Source: Arthrobacter sp. NtRootA1
GTDB lineage: Bacteria; Actinomycetota; Actinomycetes; Actinomycetales; Micrococcaceae
Direction: 5' to 3'
Length of the DNA: 64,000 nt
NCBI RefSeq assembly: GCF_019976975.1
Contig: NZ_AP024630.1
Span: 4,650,001-4,714,000 of the forward strand
Each line of letters begins with the position of its first letter. Position 1 is the stretch's first letter. Under the pieces are notes generated by a model. The model ran no database searches. It was given only the letters and a program-made list of their open reading frames with translations, and was not told where the DNA came from. This document shows, one piece after another, positions 18,795 to 27,098 of this stretch. The position numbers and the translations under genes were made by a program.

Positions 18795-19727
18795 TCAGTC
18801 CAGCGGGCGGGCGCCACGGATATCCGGATGTCCCTGGCGGATTTGCGTGGCGTCAGGGATTTGCGTGGCGCTTGTCCGGCTGGGCGGCGGCTCAGGTTTA
18901 TACACCCACGCCACGAGCACCACGGAGATGATCATCAGCAGGAACCAGGCGAGGAGCTTATCGATCGAGACCGCCTGCCAGCCATTCAACTGGTTGGGGT
19001 AGAGCCACGCATGGGACCACGTGCCGATGTTCTCGGCGAACCAAATGAAGAGCGCCACCAAGAGGAAAGACACCAGAATGGGCATCCGGAAGCGCTTACG
19101 GAACACCCGGAAGTGCATCACGCACCGCCCGTAGACAAGCACGACGGCGGCAAGCAGCAACCAGCGCGCGTCAAAGATGTAGTGGTGGGAGAAGAAATTG
19201 ACGTAGATCCCAGCCGCCACGAGTGCGGTGATCCAGCGCCACGGGTAGTGGTCGAAGTGGAGGTCAAAGAGCCGGAACACACGAACCATGTACGAGCCAA
19301 CGGCCGCATACATGAACCCGCTGAACAGCGGAACAGCCCCGACCCGGAGGAAGCCCTCGGCCTCGTAAGACCACGAGCCCACATCGGTCTTGAACAACTC
19401 CATGACCGTTCCCACCGCATGGAACAGCACGATCACCCGCAATTCGCGCAGCGTCTCCAGTTTGAAGCTGATCATCAGGACCTGAATGATGACGGCGGAG
19501 ATGGTCAGGAAGTCATTCCGGGCCAAGGCGGCGTCGTCCGGATACCAGAGACGGGCTGCGATGATCACCGCGAGCAGTGCTGCGCCGAAGACGCAGGCCC
19601 ACGCCTGCTTCAGCCCGAACACCACGAACTCGGTTAGCCGTAGGCGGAGCGGGCCCCTATGGGCGCGGTCCAGATAGCGGTGGGCGAGGTCATCGATGGC
19701 TTGCTCCACCGAGGTCGAATTACGCAT
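18795..19727 (-). CDS. DUF817 membrane protein
   Basis: A 310-residue integral membrane protein with about seven to eight hydrophobic segments. Diagnostic blocks of DUF817 are seen: LTEFVVFGLKQAWACVFGA, VGSWSYEAEGFLRVGAVP, and NFFSHHYIFDARW. Function unknown. The start (ATG at 19727) overlaps the end of the upstream MpaB-like gene by 8 bp, so the two are one transcription unit. The first about 40 residues are cytoplasmic and charged. Confidence 0.85.
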   Translation of the reverse strand: MRNSTSVEQAIDDLAHRYLDRAHRGPLRLRLTEFVVFGLKQAWACVFGAALLAVIIAARLWYPDDAALARNDFLTISAVIIQVLMISFKLETLRELRVIVLFHAVGTVMELFKTDVGSWSYEAEGFLRVGAVPLFSGFMYAAVGSYMVRVFRLFDLHFDHYPWRWITALVAAGIYVNFFSHHYIFDARWLLLAAVVLVYGRCVMHFRVFRKRFRMPILVSFLLVALFIWFAENIGTWSHAWLYPNQLNGWQAVSIDKLLAWFLLMIISVVLVAWVYKPEPPPSRTSATQIPDATQIRQGHPDIRGARPLD

Positions 19728-20526
19728 TCCCTGCCCCGCCCTTCGTCTTGAACGGGGCGGTTTCCAGGTGGCTGAGGTAGTAGTCCCTGGGCCAGTGCCG
19801 TATCCGCTTCGGGATCCTGGGATATACGCGTCCCAGCCACCGCATGGTCCGCTCGAAGCGGCGGTCATCGATGGGAGTCCACTCCAAGCCGAAGCCTTCG
19901 CGCAAGTGGTCGGGCAACAGACCGGCGGTCAGGAAGCGGGCAAGTGGCATCGCCAGGCGCATGGGTGCCGGCCCACCCGCCGGATACAGCAGGCCCCTGG
20001 CGATCTTGCGGGCTTTTTCATCGGGTCGAAGCCGATCCACGTGCGATGCCCAATACCGGGCGAAGGCCGCGCGATCGGGCGGCCACATATTCGCGGGAAG
20101 CTGCAACGCCGTCCCGATGCGCGCATAGTCTCGGTACATGCGGTCGGCAGTCTCGTCGTCGAGCGGTCCATGCACTTGCTCGTAAACGGTGACGGCGGTG
20201 TCGTACAGGGTGGCGACAACCCAAAGCTGCGACTCGGGATCGAAAGCGTTGTAGCCCTTTGTCGCATCATCAGGGTTCCGGCGCACTGGAGCGTGGGCGC
20301 GGTTGACGGCGCGGCGAACCGCAGCAACTTGCTCGTCTGAACCGTAAACAATCGCATAAACGTATGTCAGGGTGGCTCGTAAACGATCCTGCGGCCGTTG
20401 GGCAAAGTCGCTGTGATCGGCGACGCCGTGCCCCACCCTCGGATCAGCGATCTGAAGGAGGATGGCGCGCCCGGCTCCGGCGAGCAATATGCCCTCCGCG
20501 CCGATGTCAGCAAGCCCTCGAACCAT
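19720..20526 (-). CDS. MpaB-like oxygenase family protein (DUF2236)
   Basis: A 268-residue protein of the DUF2236 / ER-bound oxygenase MpaB type. Visible blocks are AHAPVRRNPDDATKGYNAFD, LWVVATLYDTAVTVYE and MYRDYARIGTALQLPANMWP, which match the conserved helical core, including the His-containing NRAH. Members are thought to bind haem and cleave or oxidise unsaturated or polymeric substrates (latex-clearing Lcp is a distant relative). It shares a transcription unit with DUF817. Confidence 0.8.
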   Translation of the reverse strand: MVRGLADIGAEGILLAGAGRAILLQIADPRVGHGVADHSDFAQRPQDRLRATLTYVYAIVYGSDEQVAAVRRAVNRAHAPVRRNPDDATKGYNAFDPESQLWVVATLYDTAVTVYEQVHGPLDDETADRMYRDYARIGTALQLPANMWPPDRAAFARYWASHVDRLRPDEKARKIARGLLYPAGGPAPMRLAMPLARFLTAGLLPDHLREGFGLEWTPIDDRRFERTMRWLGRVYPRIPKRIRHWPRDYYLSHLETAPFKTKGGAGNA

Positions 20527-20567
20527 CTTGATACTTTACCGTCTGGTGCTGGTCACAGGCTCGCTGG

Positions 20568-21320
20568 TCACAGCCCCGCCATGCCCTGGAGGACGAGCAG
20601 CTGGTGCTCGAACAATTCCTCGCGCGCGGAAAATGTATCGCGCCCGTACTGGCCGAACACTTCAAAGCTCACAGCCCCGAAGACGGACGTCCACGCCAGC
20701 ACGCCCCGCGCCAGCGCAGACTCGGGCACCGTGATCCCAAGTTCAGTCCGGATATTCACCATGTCTGCTGCCAAGGCTGGTGGGATAACGACGGCGGGAC
20801 TCGCCTGCGTCTTCAGGGCGCCCGCGCGATGGGCTGCGTCAAAAATGCTAACGAGGCGAAAGATGACACGCGTTCCGGGGACCGTGGTTCGTTCACCGGG
20901 CGCCTGATATCCGGGAACTGGGCTGCCGAAGAGCAGGGCGTAGCTGGCTGGTTCCCTGAGCGCCCACGCACGAACAGCCTTACCCAAGGCACGGAACTGG
21001 CCTGCGAAATCATTCTCAGGAACAGCCGCTACCGCTGTATCCACTTCATCGCCGAGTTCGTTGTAGCCGTCGATGAGCAAGAGCGTGAGAAGTTCGTCCC
21101 TGCTTTCCACGTAGCGATAAACGGCCGAAGAAACGACGCCAAGGTCCCGTGCAACAGCCCGCAGCGATAGCCCGGCCGCACCGTGGACCGCCAGGTGCTC
21201 CCGGCCGAGACGGACGATATCAGCGATGGTTTGTGCACGTGCACGCTCGCGGGGAGTCGGGGTTTTGGCTTTCGGCTGGGTTTTAGGGGCAGCTTCGGCA
21301 TCCGGTGCTGTGGAAGGCAT
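20568..21320 (-). CDS. TetR/AcrR family regulator with WHG-type C-terminus
   Basis: A 250-residue regulator. A basic leader of about 30 residues (KAKTPTPRERARAQTIADIV) precedes the HTH (GLSLRAVARDLGVVSSAVYR, then YVESRDELLTLLL). The C-terminal ligand domain resembles the WHG-type domain. The start at 21320 was preferred over 21338. It is divergent from an NAD-dependent epimerase-like gene, with two GAGAGC palindromes in between, so it most likely represses itself and that gene. Confidence 0.85.
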   Translation of the reverse strand: MPSTAPDAEAAPKTQPKAKTPTPRERARAQTIADIVRLGREHLAVHGAAGLSLRAVARDLGVVSSAVYRYVESRDELLTLLLIDGYNELGDEVDTAVAAVPENDFAGQFRALGKAVRAWALREPASYALLFGSPVPGYQAPGERTTVPGTRVIFRLVSIFDAAHRAGALKTQASPAVVIPPALAADMVNIRTELGITVPESALARGVLAWTSVFGAVSFEVFGQYGRDTFSAREELFEHQLLVLQGMAGL

Positions 21321-21359
21321 GCAACCAGCTTGCCACAAAAGAGAGCACCATCAACAAAT

Positions 21360-21424
21360 GAGAGCACCGCTCTTGACTTTGACGTGGTTGACCGCCATTC
21401 TGGATTCAGAGAGCAGTGCTCTCT
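21360..21424. promoter_or_regulatory. Two TetR-type operators
   Basis: GAGAGC-N3-GCTCTT at 21360-21374 and AGAGAGCA-G-TGCTCTCT at 21408-21424; both share the half-site GAGAGC. They lie between the divergent TetR gene and the epimerase-like gene, the second one about 34 bp before that gene's start, where it would block transcription. Confidence 0.7.
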
Positions 21425-21457
21425 CATTAGGACTGGACTTAGAGGAAAGAGATCAAC

Positions 21458-22390
21458 ATGCACGTCGTCACCGGAGCAGGACCCGTTGGTTGGACCGTCG
21501 CCGAACAACTCGCCGAGCAGGGGGAAAACGTCCGCATTCTCACCCGGTCCGGCAGCGGCCCGGACCATCCCCTCATTGAACGGATGCGCGTCGATGCCTC
21601 CGATGCCCAGCAGTTGGGCCAAGCACTCAACGGCGCTGTCGCGGTCTTCCATTGCATTCACGGATCCGCATACCGGGCCGCAGCGTGGGCGGCCGAGCTT
21701 CCGCAAGCCGAACAAGTGGTGATGGATGCAGCGGCAGCCGCGGGCGCCGTCGTCGTATCTCCAGAGAGCCTCTACTCCTATAGCCGGCCGGACAGTGTGA
21801 TGACCGAAGCGGGTCCACGGGCGGCGGATGGAGGCAAACGAGGCATCCGCACGGAACTGCTGAACGCGCGGCAGGCGCACGCTGCAAATACTGTGAGTGT
21901 TGTGGCCGGCGACTTCTTCGGTCCGCTGGTGCGGACGGCGCATGCAGGCGAACGAATGGTCCCGCTGGTTGTGGAGGGAAAGTCGGTCCAGGTGATTGGC
22001 AGCGCTGGGCAACCGCACTCGTTCACATTTGTCCCTGACCTGGCAGCCGCCATGATCGCGGCAGCCCGGGATCCAAAGCTTTGGAACACCGTGCTCCACG
22101 CTCCGACCGGTCCGGCGCTAACCCAACGCGAACTTGCTACGGCGTTCGCTGACGCTGCCGGCGTTTCCGTTCCGAAGGTGAGTGCTGTTCCCGGATGGGT
22201 ATTGAGGACCGCGGGTCTCTTTTCGACCGATATGCGCGAGCTTGCTGAAATGCTCTACCAGTTCGAGAGGCCGTTCGTGATGGATTCCTCGCAGAGCCAG
22301 CGCCTCCTGGGCCTCGAACCGACGCCCCTTCCGGAAGCTGCGGCAGCAACAGTGGCGTGGTGGCGGGACGCAGTCCGGGAATTGAAGTAG
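21458..22390 (+). CDS. NAD-dependent epimerase/dehydratase-like protein
   Basis: A 310-residue extended short-chain dehydrogenase. The N-terminal Rossmann motif is GAGPVGWTVAEQLAEQG; the usual catalytic YxxxK is not clearly seen, placing it near the atypical SDR group that includes NAD(P)-binding sensor or epimerase-like proteins. Its substrate is unknown. It is controlled by the divergent TetR through the palindromes directly upstream. The injection-system cluster begins 150 bp downstream. Confidence 0.8.
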   Translation: MHVVTGAGPVGWTVAEQLAEQGENVRILTRSGSGPDHPLIERMRVDASDAQQLGQALNGAVAVFHCIHGSAYRAAAWAAELPQAEQVVMDAAAAAGAVVVSPESLYSYSRPDSVMTEAGPRAADGGKRGIRTELLNARQAHAANTVSVVAGDFFGPLVRTAHAGERMVPLVVEGKSVQVIGSAGQPHSFTFVPDLAAAMIAAARDPKLWNTVLHAPTGPALTQRELATAFADAAGVSVPKVSAVPGWVLRTAGLFSTDMRELAEMLYQFERPFVMDSSQSQRLLGLEPTPLPEAAAATVAWWRDAVRELK

Positions 22391-22409
22391 GCAGCAAACT
22401 GAAGTATTC

Positions 22410-22425
22410 GTGGGCGGGCGCCCAC
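22410..22425. terminator. Short hairpin after epimerase gene
   Basis: GTGGGCG pairs with CGCCCAC across two bases. It lies 20 bp after the epimerase stop and just before the tail-like cluster, separating the two transcription units. No T tract follows. Confidence 0.4.
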
Positions 22426-22446
22426 CTGCAGATTCAATCGAATGGA

Positions 22447-22491
22447 GTTACTCCTGATTCCCCAGTGACTACACGCAACAGCGGGAGTAAC
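22447..22491. promoter_or_regulatory. Inverted repeat upstream of the injection-system operon
   Basis: GTTACTCC (22447-22454) and GGAGTAAC (22484-22491) are perfect inverted copies separated by 29 nt; the left arm also belongs to the smaller palindrome GGAGTTACTCC (22444-22454). The region lies just before the first gene of the cluster and is the only obvious regulatory candidate for it. Confidence 0.4.
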
Positions 22492-22539
22492 CTAGTCCCA
22501 GTTGCAATTCTGGTCACCTTTCGAGTTCTGGGTTCTGCC

Positions 22540-23202
22540 GTGGGCTATGTGCGTTCGTCGTTGACCGACCTCCTGGGGGTACTTTCCGACGCCGTCACTC
22601 CCCAGCGCGTAAGGTTCGACGACGGCTCCCCCGACGCCGTCGCTGCCACCCCGGACGCTCCGGTCACCGTGCATGCAGTCACGCTCAACCGCGTGGGAAG
22701 GTCGCGTCGCGATGGCCCGGTCTTGGACCTCGAACTGCGGGTAGCAGTGGAATGCCATGGCCCCCAACAACTGGACAACATGGAGCAACTGCTCCTCGCC
22801 GTGGAACGCCACAGCCAGTACTCGGTAGTTTCCACCGGGGAATTCCGTCCCGAGGAGTACTCCGGAGCCATCCGGCAAGGGCTCGGGTTCCTGGTCCGGA
22901 TCCCCGTGGCGCTGCGCTTCGAAGAACCTGCCGGCCCGCCTGTCCTTGAACCGCTCATTGCCAAGACCGGCGTTGCCCGCCGAATCCACGGACGGCTCGT
23001 GGACGTACACAACAAAGGCATCCCGGACGCCTACATCCATGCCCATTCTTCCGCCACGGCAGTCGTCAGCGATGCGACCGGCCACTTCGAGGTCCTGGCC
23101 TCGGCGGATGAACTCCAGCACTTTGCCGTAGCAGTAAGCGGCACCGAAAAGGAAGTCTCGGCCAGCACCAGCAGCCTGCCGGTCATCATCCGGTGGACCT
23201 GA
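22540..23202 (+). CDS. Injection-system tail protein (DUF4255/Pvc16-like) with C-terminal beta domain
   Basis: About 220 residues. The first about 140 residues fit the DUF4255-type protein encoded at the start of many contractile injection clusters (SSLTDLLGVLSDAV, then PVTVHAVTLNRVGRSRRDGP and LLAVERHSQYSVV). The last about 70 residues resemble a carboxypeptidase-regulatory-like beta sandwich (RRIHGRLVDVHNKGIPDAYI). It probably caps the sheath-tube end. No ATG or good ribosome-binding site is near the conserved start; GTG at 22540 or 22549 is likely, and the frame is open from 22357. It sits 34 bp before the sheath gene. Confidence 0.55.
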   Translation: MGYVRSSLTDLLGVLSDAVTPQRVRFDDGSPDAVAATPDAPVTVHAVTLNRVGRSRRDGPVLDLELRVAVECHGPQQLDNMEQLLLAVERHSQYSVVSTGEFRPEEYSGAIRQGLGFLVRIPVALRFEEPAGPPVLEPLIAKTGVARRIHGRLVDVHNKGIPDAYIHAHSSATAVVSDATGHFEVLASADELQHFAVAVSGTEKEVSASTSSLPVIIRWT

Positions 23203-23236
23203 CCCGCTTGCTTGCGGGTAGGAAAGGGAGAGCACC

Positions 23237-24691
23237 ATGGCGAACTATCAGGCGCCGGGAGTTTATGTTCAGGAAGTGCCCAGCGGCGCACGTGCCATTG
23301 GGCAGGTCAACACCAGCATCGCGGCGTTCGTAGGCGTGGCTCCGGACCAGGACGCGTTGGTGGATGAACTCCGTGTGCTGGACAACTGGACCCAGTTCGT
23401 GGACCAATATGTCGGCAACGCGACAGCGGGCACACCGCTCTCCAACGCTGTTTACGGCTTCTTCTCAAACGGAGGAAGCCGTTGTTATGTGGTGAACATT
23501 GGGGCCAACGGCAGCCTCACGGGCACGGCCACCAAGCCCACAGGCCTCACGCTTTTCGAAGCCGTGGACGACATCTCCATGGTGGCCGCGCCGGGCTTCG
23601 CGGATGCTGAATCTTATGCGGCACTAGCGGCGCATGTGGAGCACCCGCTCCGCCAAGATCGCATGGCCATCATGGACACGGTGGAAAAAGTCGACGACGT
23701 CGGGGCGCTCACCAGGGCCGCGACGTCCGGCGTTCCGGTGGGCGCGAGGGATCCCGGCGCCGCAGACGAGCGGACGACGGCGGATGAAGGCCCGGGCGGC
23801 GACGATGGCGGCTCGGACGACGCCCGCCCAAGTGATGATGGCGGCTCGGGCGAAGCCGAAGACGCGTCTGAGGAAGCCGTGGACACGGAAGGCAGCGATA
23901 GCACGCCGTCGTCCTCCTCCGCGGTTTCCTCCGATGCCCCGGACTGGCCCGACTCACCACGACCCTCCGCCGCAGCTAGTCAGGAAGGGGCAACTACCGA
24001 AGCCGGCGAGCAGCAGGACCTCGGCGCCCCGCAATCCCCCGGCGGATACACGGCCCTGTATTTCCCCTGGATCGTGATGATCGATCCCGTGTCCGGGAAA
24101 AAGGTGACGCAGCCGCCGTCGGGCCATATTGCTGGCGTTTGGGCGCGCGTTGACGCGACGCGCGGCGTCCACAAGGCGCCAGCCAACGAGCCCATCCAAG
24201 GCGCGATCGATCTTGTACGGCGCGTGAGCCGCGGTGAGCAGGAGGTCCTGAATCCGGCGGGCGTGAACTGCATCCGGTACTTCCCGGGCGAGGGCATCCG
24301 GATTTGGGGCGCCAGGACCAAAGCTCCCGAAGCGAGCGAATACCGGTACGTGAATGTGCGTCGCCTAACCAACATGATCAAGGAGTCGGTGGCGGACGGG
24401 ACGCGCTGGGTGGTGTTTGAGCCCAACGATCACACGCTGTGGAAGTCGATCCGGCGCGACATCGGGGCGTTTCTGACCAACGTGTGGCGGGACGGCGCCC
24501 TGCTCGGGACTACTCCTCAACAGGCATTTTTCGTGAAGTGCGACGAAGAAACCAACCCTCCAGAGGTCCGCGACGCCGGGCAAGTGGTCACGCTGATCGG
24601 GATCGCGCCCGTGAAACCGGCCGAGTTTGTGATCTTCAAGCTCATGCAGTCGGCGGACAACACCAGCGAGACAGAGAGCGCAGGAGCCTGA
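23237..24691 (+). CDS. Contractile tail sheath protein
   Basis: A 484-residue sheath subunit. The N-terminal MANYQAPGVYVQEVPSGARA and the C-terminal region (YVNVRRLTNMIKES, RWVVFEPNDHTLWKSIRRDI, FLTNVWRDGALLGTTPQQAF) are characteristic of phage and injection-system sheaths. Sheath subunits form the contracting outer tube. Between about residues 161 and 269 there is a low-complexity insert rich in Asp, Glu, Ser, Gly and Ala, without resemblance to the sheath fold. The start has an AAGGGAGAGCACC leader. The tube gene follows after 1 bp. Confidence 0.93.
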   Translation: MANYQAPGVYVQEVPSGARAIGQVNTSIAAFVGVAPDQDALVDELRVLDNWTQFVDQYVGNATAGTPLSNAVYGFFSNGGSRCYVVNIGANGSLTGTATKPTGLTLFEAVDDISMVAAPGFADAESYAALAAHVEHPLRQDRMAIMDTVEKVDDVGALTRAATSGVPVGARDPGAADERTTADEGPGGDDGGSDDARPSDDGGSGEAEDASEEAVDTEGSDSTPSSSSAVSSDAPDWPDSPRPSAAASQEGATTEAGEQQDLGAPQSPGGYTALYFPWIVMIDPVSGKKVTQPPSGHIAGVWARVDATRGVHKAPANEPIQGAIDLVRRVSRGEQEVLNPAGVNCIRYFPGEGIRIWGARTKAPEASEYRYVNVRRLTNMIKESVADGTRWVVFEPNDHTLWKSIRRDIGAFLTNVWRDGALLGTTPQQAFFVKCDEETNPPEVRDAGQVVTLIGIAPVKPAEFVIFKLMQSADNTSETESAGA

Positions 24692-24692
24692 C

Positions 24693-25172
24693 ATGACAAC
24701 CCCAACACCTGCAGCGCAGCCCGGCAACGTGGTGGACCCATACCGGGCCTACAACTTCAAGCTCGTCATCCAAGGCGTGGTTCAAGGCCACTTCACCAAA
24801 GTGGAGGGCCTCGGCCTGAAAATCGACCGGATCCTCTACCGCTCAGGCGGCGAAAACAGCACAGTCCGCGTCATCCCCGGGCAAGTGGAATACACCCCGG
24901 TGACTCTGAAGTACGGGCTCACGGACTCCACCGAGATGCTGCAGTGGCTCTTCAAAGCCGTAGACGGAAAGGTGGAACGCCGGAACGTCTCCATCGCGAT
25001 GCTCAACGATGCCGGTTCCGTGGAAGTCCGCCGCTGGAACCTCCTGGGGGCCTGGCCGTGCGACTGGTTCGGCGCACCCCTTGACGCCCTGGGCAAGGAT
25101 CTCGCCATCGAATCCCTCAGCATCGCATACGACCGCCTGGAGCTCGACGATGCCCGCGCTCCCGTCGCCTGA
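24693..25172 (+). CDS. Contractile tail inner tube protein
   Basis: A 159-residue phage tail tube (gp19-like) protein with the family's blocks NFKLVIQGVVQGHFTKVEGL, IPGQVEYTPVTLKYGLTDST and a C-terminal LAIESLSIAYDRLEL. It polymerises into the rigid inner tube that is driven out when the sheath contracts. The start is one base after the sheath stop. The end overlaps the next gene by 23 bp. Confidence 0.93.
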   Translation: MTTPTPAAQPGNVVDPYRAYNFKLVIQGVVQGHFTKVEGLGLKIDRILYRSGGENSTVRVIPGQVEYTPVTLKYGLTDSTEMLQWLFKAVDGKVERRNVSIAMLNDAGSVEVRRWNLLGAWPCDWFGAPLDALGKDLAIESLSIAYDRLELDDARAPVA

Positions 25173-26325
25173 GCCTGGCTTCTCGTGGCGGCGGGCGGCT
25201 GCGCACCGGTTGCGAGGTGTGGCTGCGTGGCTGGACCGTGGGTCGGGCCGGGGCTCGGGTTCTCCGGGTGCCGGCGCGCCGGCACCTTCGGGTTCGGAGC
25301 CCTCTTCGTGGGAAAGTTCGACGCCGGTGCGCGGCCTGAACGTGGAAGGCGCACCTGAGCACTGGGTTCAGTTACTGCGCGAAGCCGGGTTGGTTCCTCC
25401 TGCCGTTCCGACCAACACCCCTCCTGTTGCGAGGCCCACTCTGCGTGCCTGGGGACGCTCTTGGCGCGCAAGGCAGTCCCCACAACACACCCCCAGGACC
25501 ACACCCCACGTTGCGAGGCCCGATATGCGTGACTCCGGGCCCACATTGGGCGCAGAGCAGGCCCCACAACACACCCCCAGCACCACACCCCACGTCGCGA
25601 GGCCCGATATGCGCGATTCCATGCCCACATGGGAGGAAGAGCAGGCCCCACAACACACCCCCAGCACCACACCCCACGTCGCGAGGCCCGATATACGCGA
25701 CTCCGGGCCAACATGGGGCGAAGAGCAGGCCCCACAACAAACCCCGAGGCTCCGCCTCCGCACAGATCGGCCCGAAACACCCCACGTTGCGAGGCCCGAT
25801 ATGCGCGACTCCGGGCCAACATGGGGCGCAGAGCAGGCCCCACAACACATCCCCAGGCTCCGCCTCCGCACAGACCGACCCGAAACAGCCCACGTTGCGG
25901 GGCCCGATGTGCGTGCTTCCGGGCCAACATGGGGCGAAATGCAGGCCCCACAACACATCCCCACCCACGTTGCGGGGCCCGATATGCGCGATTCCAGGCC
26001 CACATGGGGCGCAGAACAGGCCCCGCAAGACACCCACAGGCTCCGCCTCCGCACGGACCGAACCGAAACACCCCTCGTTGCGGGGCCCGAAATGCGTGCT
26101 TCAAGCCAAAAATGGAGCGCAGAACAGGCCCCACAACGCCCGCCTTCCTCACAACGCACCCCTTCCCCACAACACACGCCCACCCACACACCCGCACCGG
26201 CGCTCAAGGGAGCCTGGCCGGAGCTCGCCACTCGGCCCGCGCCCACGGCAAACCCGGCAACCGCCCCTGTAACCGAAGCGATCGCCCGCCAAGCCCGGCT
26301 CACCGACGAACATCGGGCGGTCTGA
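25150..26325 (+). CDS. Proline-rich tandem-repeat protein within the injection-system operon
   Basis: About 391 residues. The N-terminal part (1-110) has a helical element with REAGLVPP after EHWVQLL. Residues about 111-329 are eight tandem units of mostly 28 or 36 residues, with the motif HVARPDMRDSGPTWGEEQA and a PQHTP spacer. The C-terminus (330-391) has AWPELA and a helical tail. No known family was recognised. Start ATG at 25150 overlaps the tube gene; the stop is 1 bp before the next gene's ATG, and repeat lengths are all multiples of three. All six frames are fairly open here, so translation is likely but not certain. A variable structural or linker protein is possible. Confidence 0.6.
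   Translation: MPALPSPEPGFSWRRAAAHRLRGVAAWLDRGSGRGSGSPGAGAPAPSGSEPSSWESSTPVRGLNVEGAPEHWVQLLREAGLVPPAVPTNTPPVARPTLRAWGRSWRARQSPQHTPRTTPHVARPDMRDSGPTLGAEQAPQHTPSTTPHVARPDMRDSMPTWEEEQAPQHTPSTTPHVARPDIRDSGPTWGEEQAPQQTPRLRLRTDRPETPHVARPDMRDSGPTWGAEQAPQHIPRLRLRTDRPETAHVAGPDVRASGPTWGEMQAPQHIPTHVAGPDMRDSRPTWGAEQAPQDTHRLRLRTDRTETPLVAGPEMRASSQKWSAEQAPQRPPSSQRTPSPQHTPTHTPAPALKGAWPELATRPAPTANPATAPVTEAIARQARLTDEHRAV
25480..26137 (+). repeat. Tandem DNA repeat array (84/108/75-bp units)
   Basis: Copies of CCACAACACA-type unit starts occur at 25480, 25564, 25648, 25732, 25840, 25948, 26023 and 26131, giving periods of 84, 84, 84, 108, 108, 75 and 108 bp. The longer units contain an additional CTCCGCCTCCGCACAGA-type segment. 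Copies have drifted by point changes but keep the frame. Confidence 0.9.
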
Positions 26326-26326
26326 C

Positions 26327-27085
26327 ATGGAGCGCGTCGCCTTCCTGATCGAGGACACCGGGGAACACCTCGGCTGCCTGCTCAACCCGGAAACGGTGGT
26401 CATGCAGCGCTCGGCCGGCGTGGAGCCCCGGAGAAGTGCGGGCGGCAAACTCAGCGGCAGCGGACTGGCCGATGACCCCCTGCTCTTCACGGGAGGCGGC
26501 CACACCGAGCTGAGGCTGGATCTGCTCTTCGACGTCGACCTCGCGCCGGCGTCGCTTCATGTGCAGGACGTGCGGCAAATGACCAGGCCCATCTGGGCGC
26601 TCGCCGAGAACAGCGCGGAGGTGGAGCGCCAGCGGAGGCCGCCGTCGGTCCGCTTTGTGTGGGGCCGTGCGTGGAATGTGCCGGGAATCGTGACCGAGGT
26701 GGCGGAGCGCTTCGATCGCTTCGCCCCGGACGGTTCACCGCTCAGGTCCTGGATGCGGATGGTCTTTGTTCGCGTTGGCCAGTCCGCTGACGAGGAAGGC
26801 GGAGAGAATTACGAGCTCGCCCAGCGGGTCCCTGCCGTGGATCTGACCGCCCCACCGGTGGACACGCTGGCGGTCACGGGCGACGGCAGCACGGACAGGG
26901 CCGCAGCAATGCCCGACGGCGGCGAGCTCCTTCCTGAGGTGCCGCCGGCTGAGTTGGGGCGACTTTCCGTTGAAGCCTTCGGGACGCCCCTGCTCTGGAA
27001 GCTGCTCCTGGAGTACAACGATATCGACGACCCCGCTCACTTCAGCGGGCCGCTCGCCGTCCCTCCGGTTGGTGAAGCACCATGA
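26327..27085 (+). CDS. LysM-like hub/tube-associated protein (Cis7 type)
   Basis: A 252-residue protein. The first about 150 residues fit the injection-system tube/hub domain (AFLIEDTGEHLGCLLNPETV, then LRLDLLFDVDLA and RMVFVRVGQ). The C-terminal about 50 residues resemble LysM (LLWKLLLEYNDIDDPAHFSG). It probably sits between tube and spike and may contact peptidoglycan. It starts 1 bp after the repeat gene's stop. The region 110-200 is variable, with no clear domain. Confidence 0.75.
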   Translation: MERVAFLIEDTGEHLGCLLNPETVVMQRSAGVEPRRSAGGKLSGSGLADDPLLFTGGGHTELRLDLLFDVDLAPASLHVQDVRQMTRPIWALAENSAEVERQRRPPSVRFVWGRAWNVPGIVTEVAERFDRFAPDGSPLRSWMRMVFVRVGQSADEEGGENYELAQRVPAVDLTAPPVDTLAVTGDGSTDRAAAMPDGGELLPEVPPAELGRLSVEAFGTPLLWKLLLEYNDIDDPAHFSGPLAVPPVGEAP

Positions 27086-27098
27086 GGCGTGAAGCATC

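Noticed and set aside
21029..22099. Minus-strand open frame overlapping TetR and the epimerase
   Set aside because: Conflicts with two well-supported divergent genes and would cover their operators.
25480..26137. CRISPR array
   Set aside because: Units are 75-108 bp, coding in frame, without short repeats and unique spacers; no cas genes nearby.
24836..26197. Long minus-strand open frame (about 450 codons) across the repeat gene
   Set aside because: It is antisense to the tube and repeat genes, has no ribosome-binding site, and its openness follows from the repeat composition. The Cys-rich translated pattern is a by-product.
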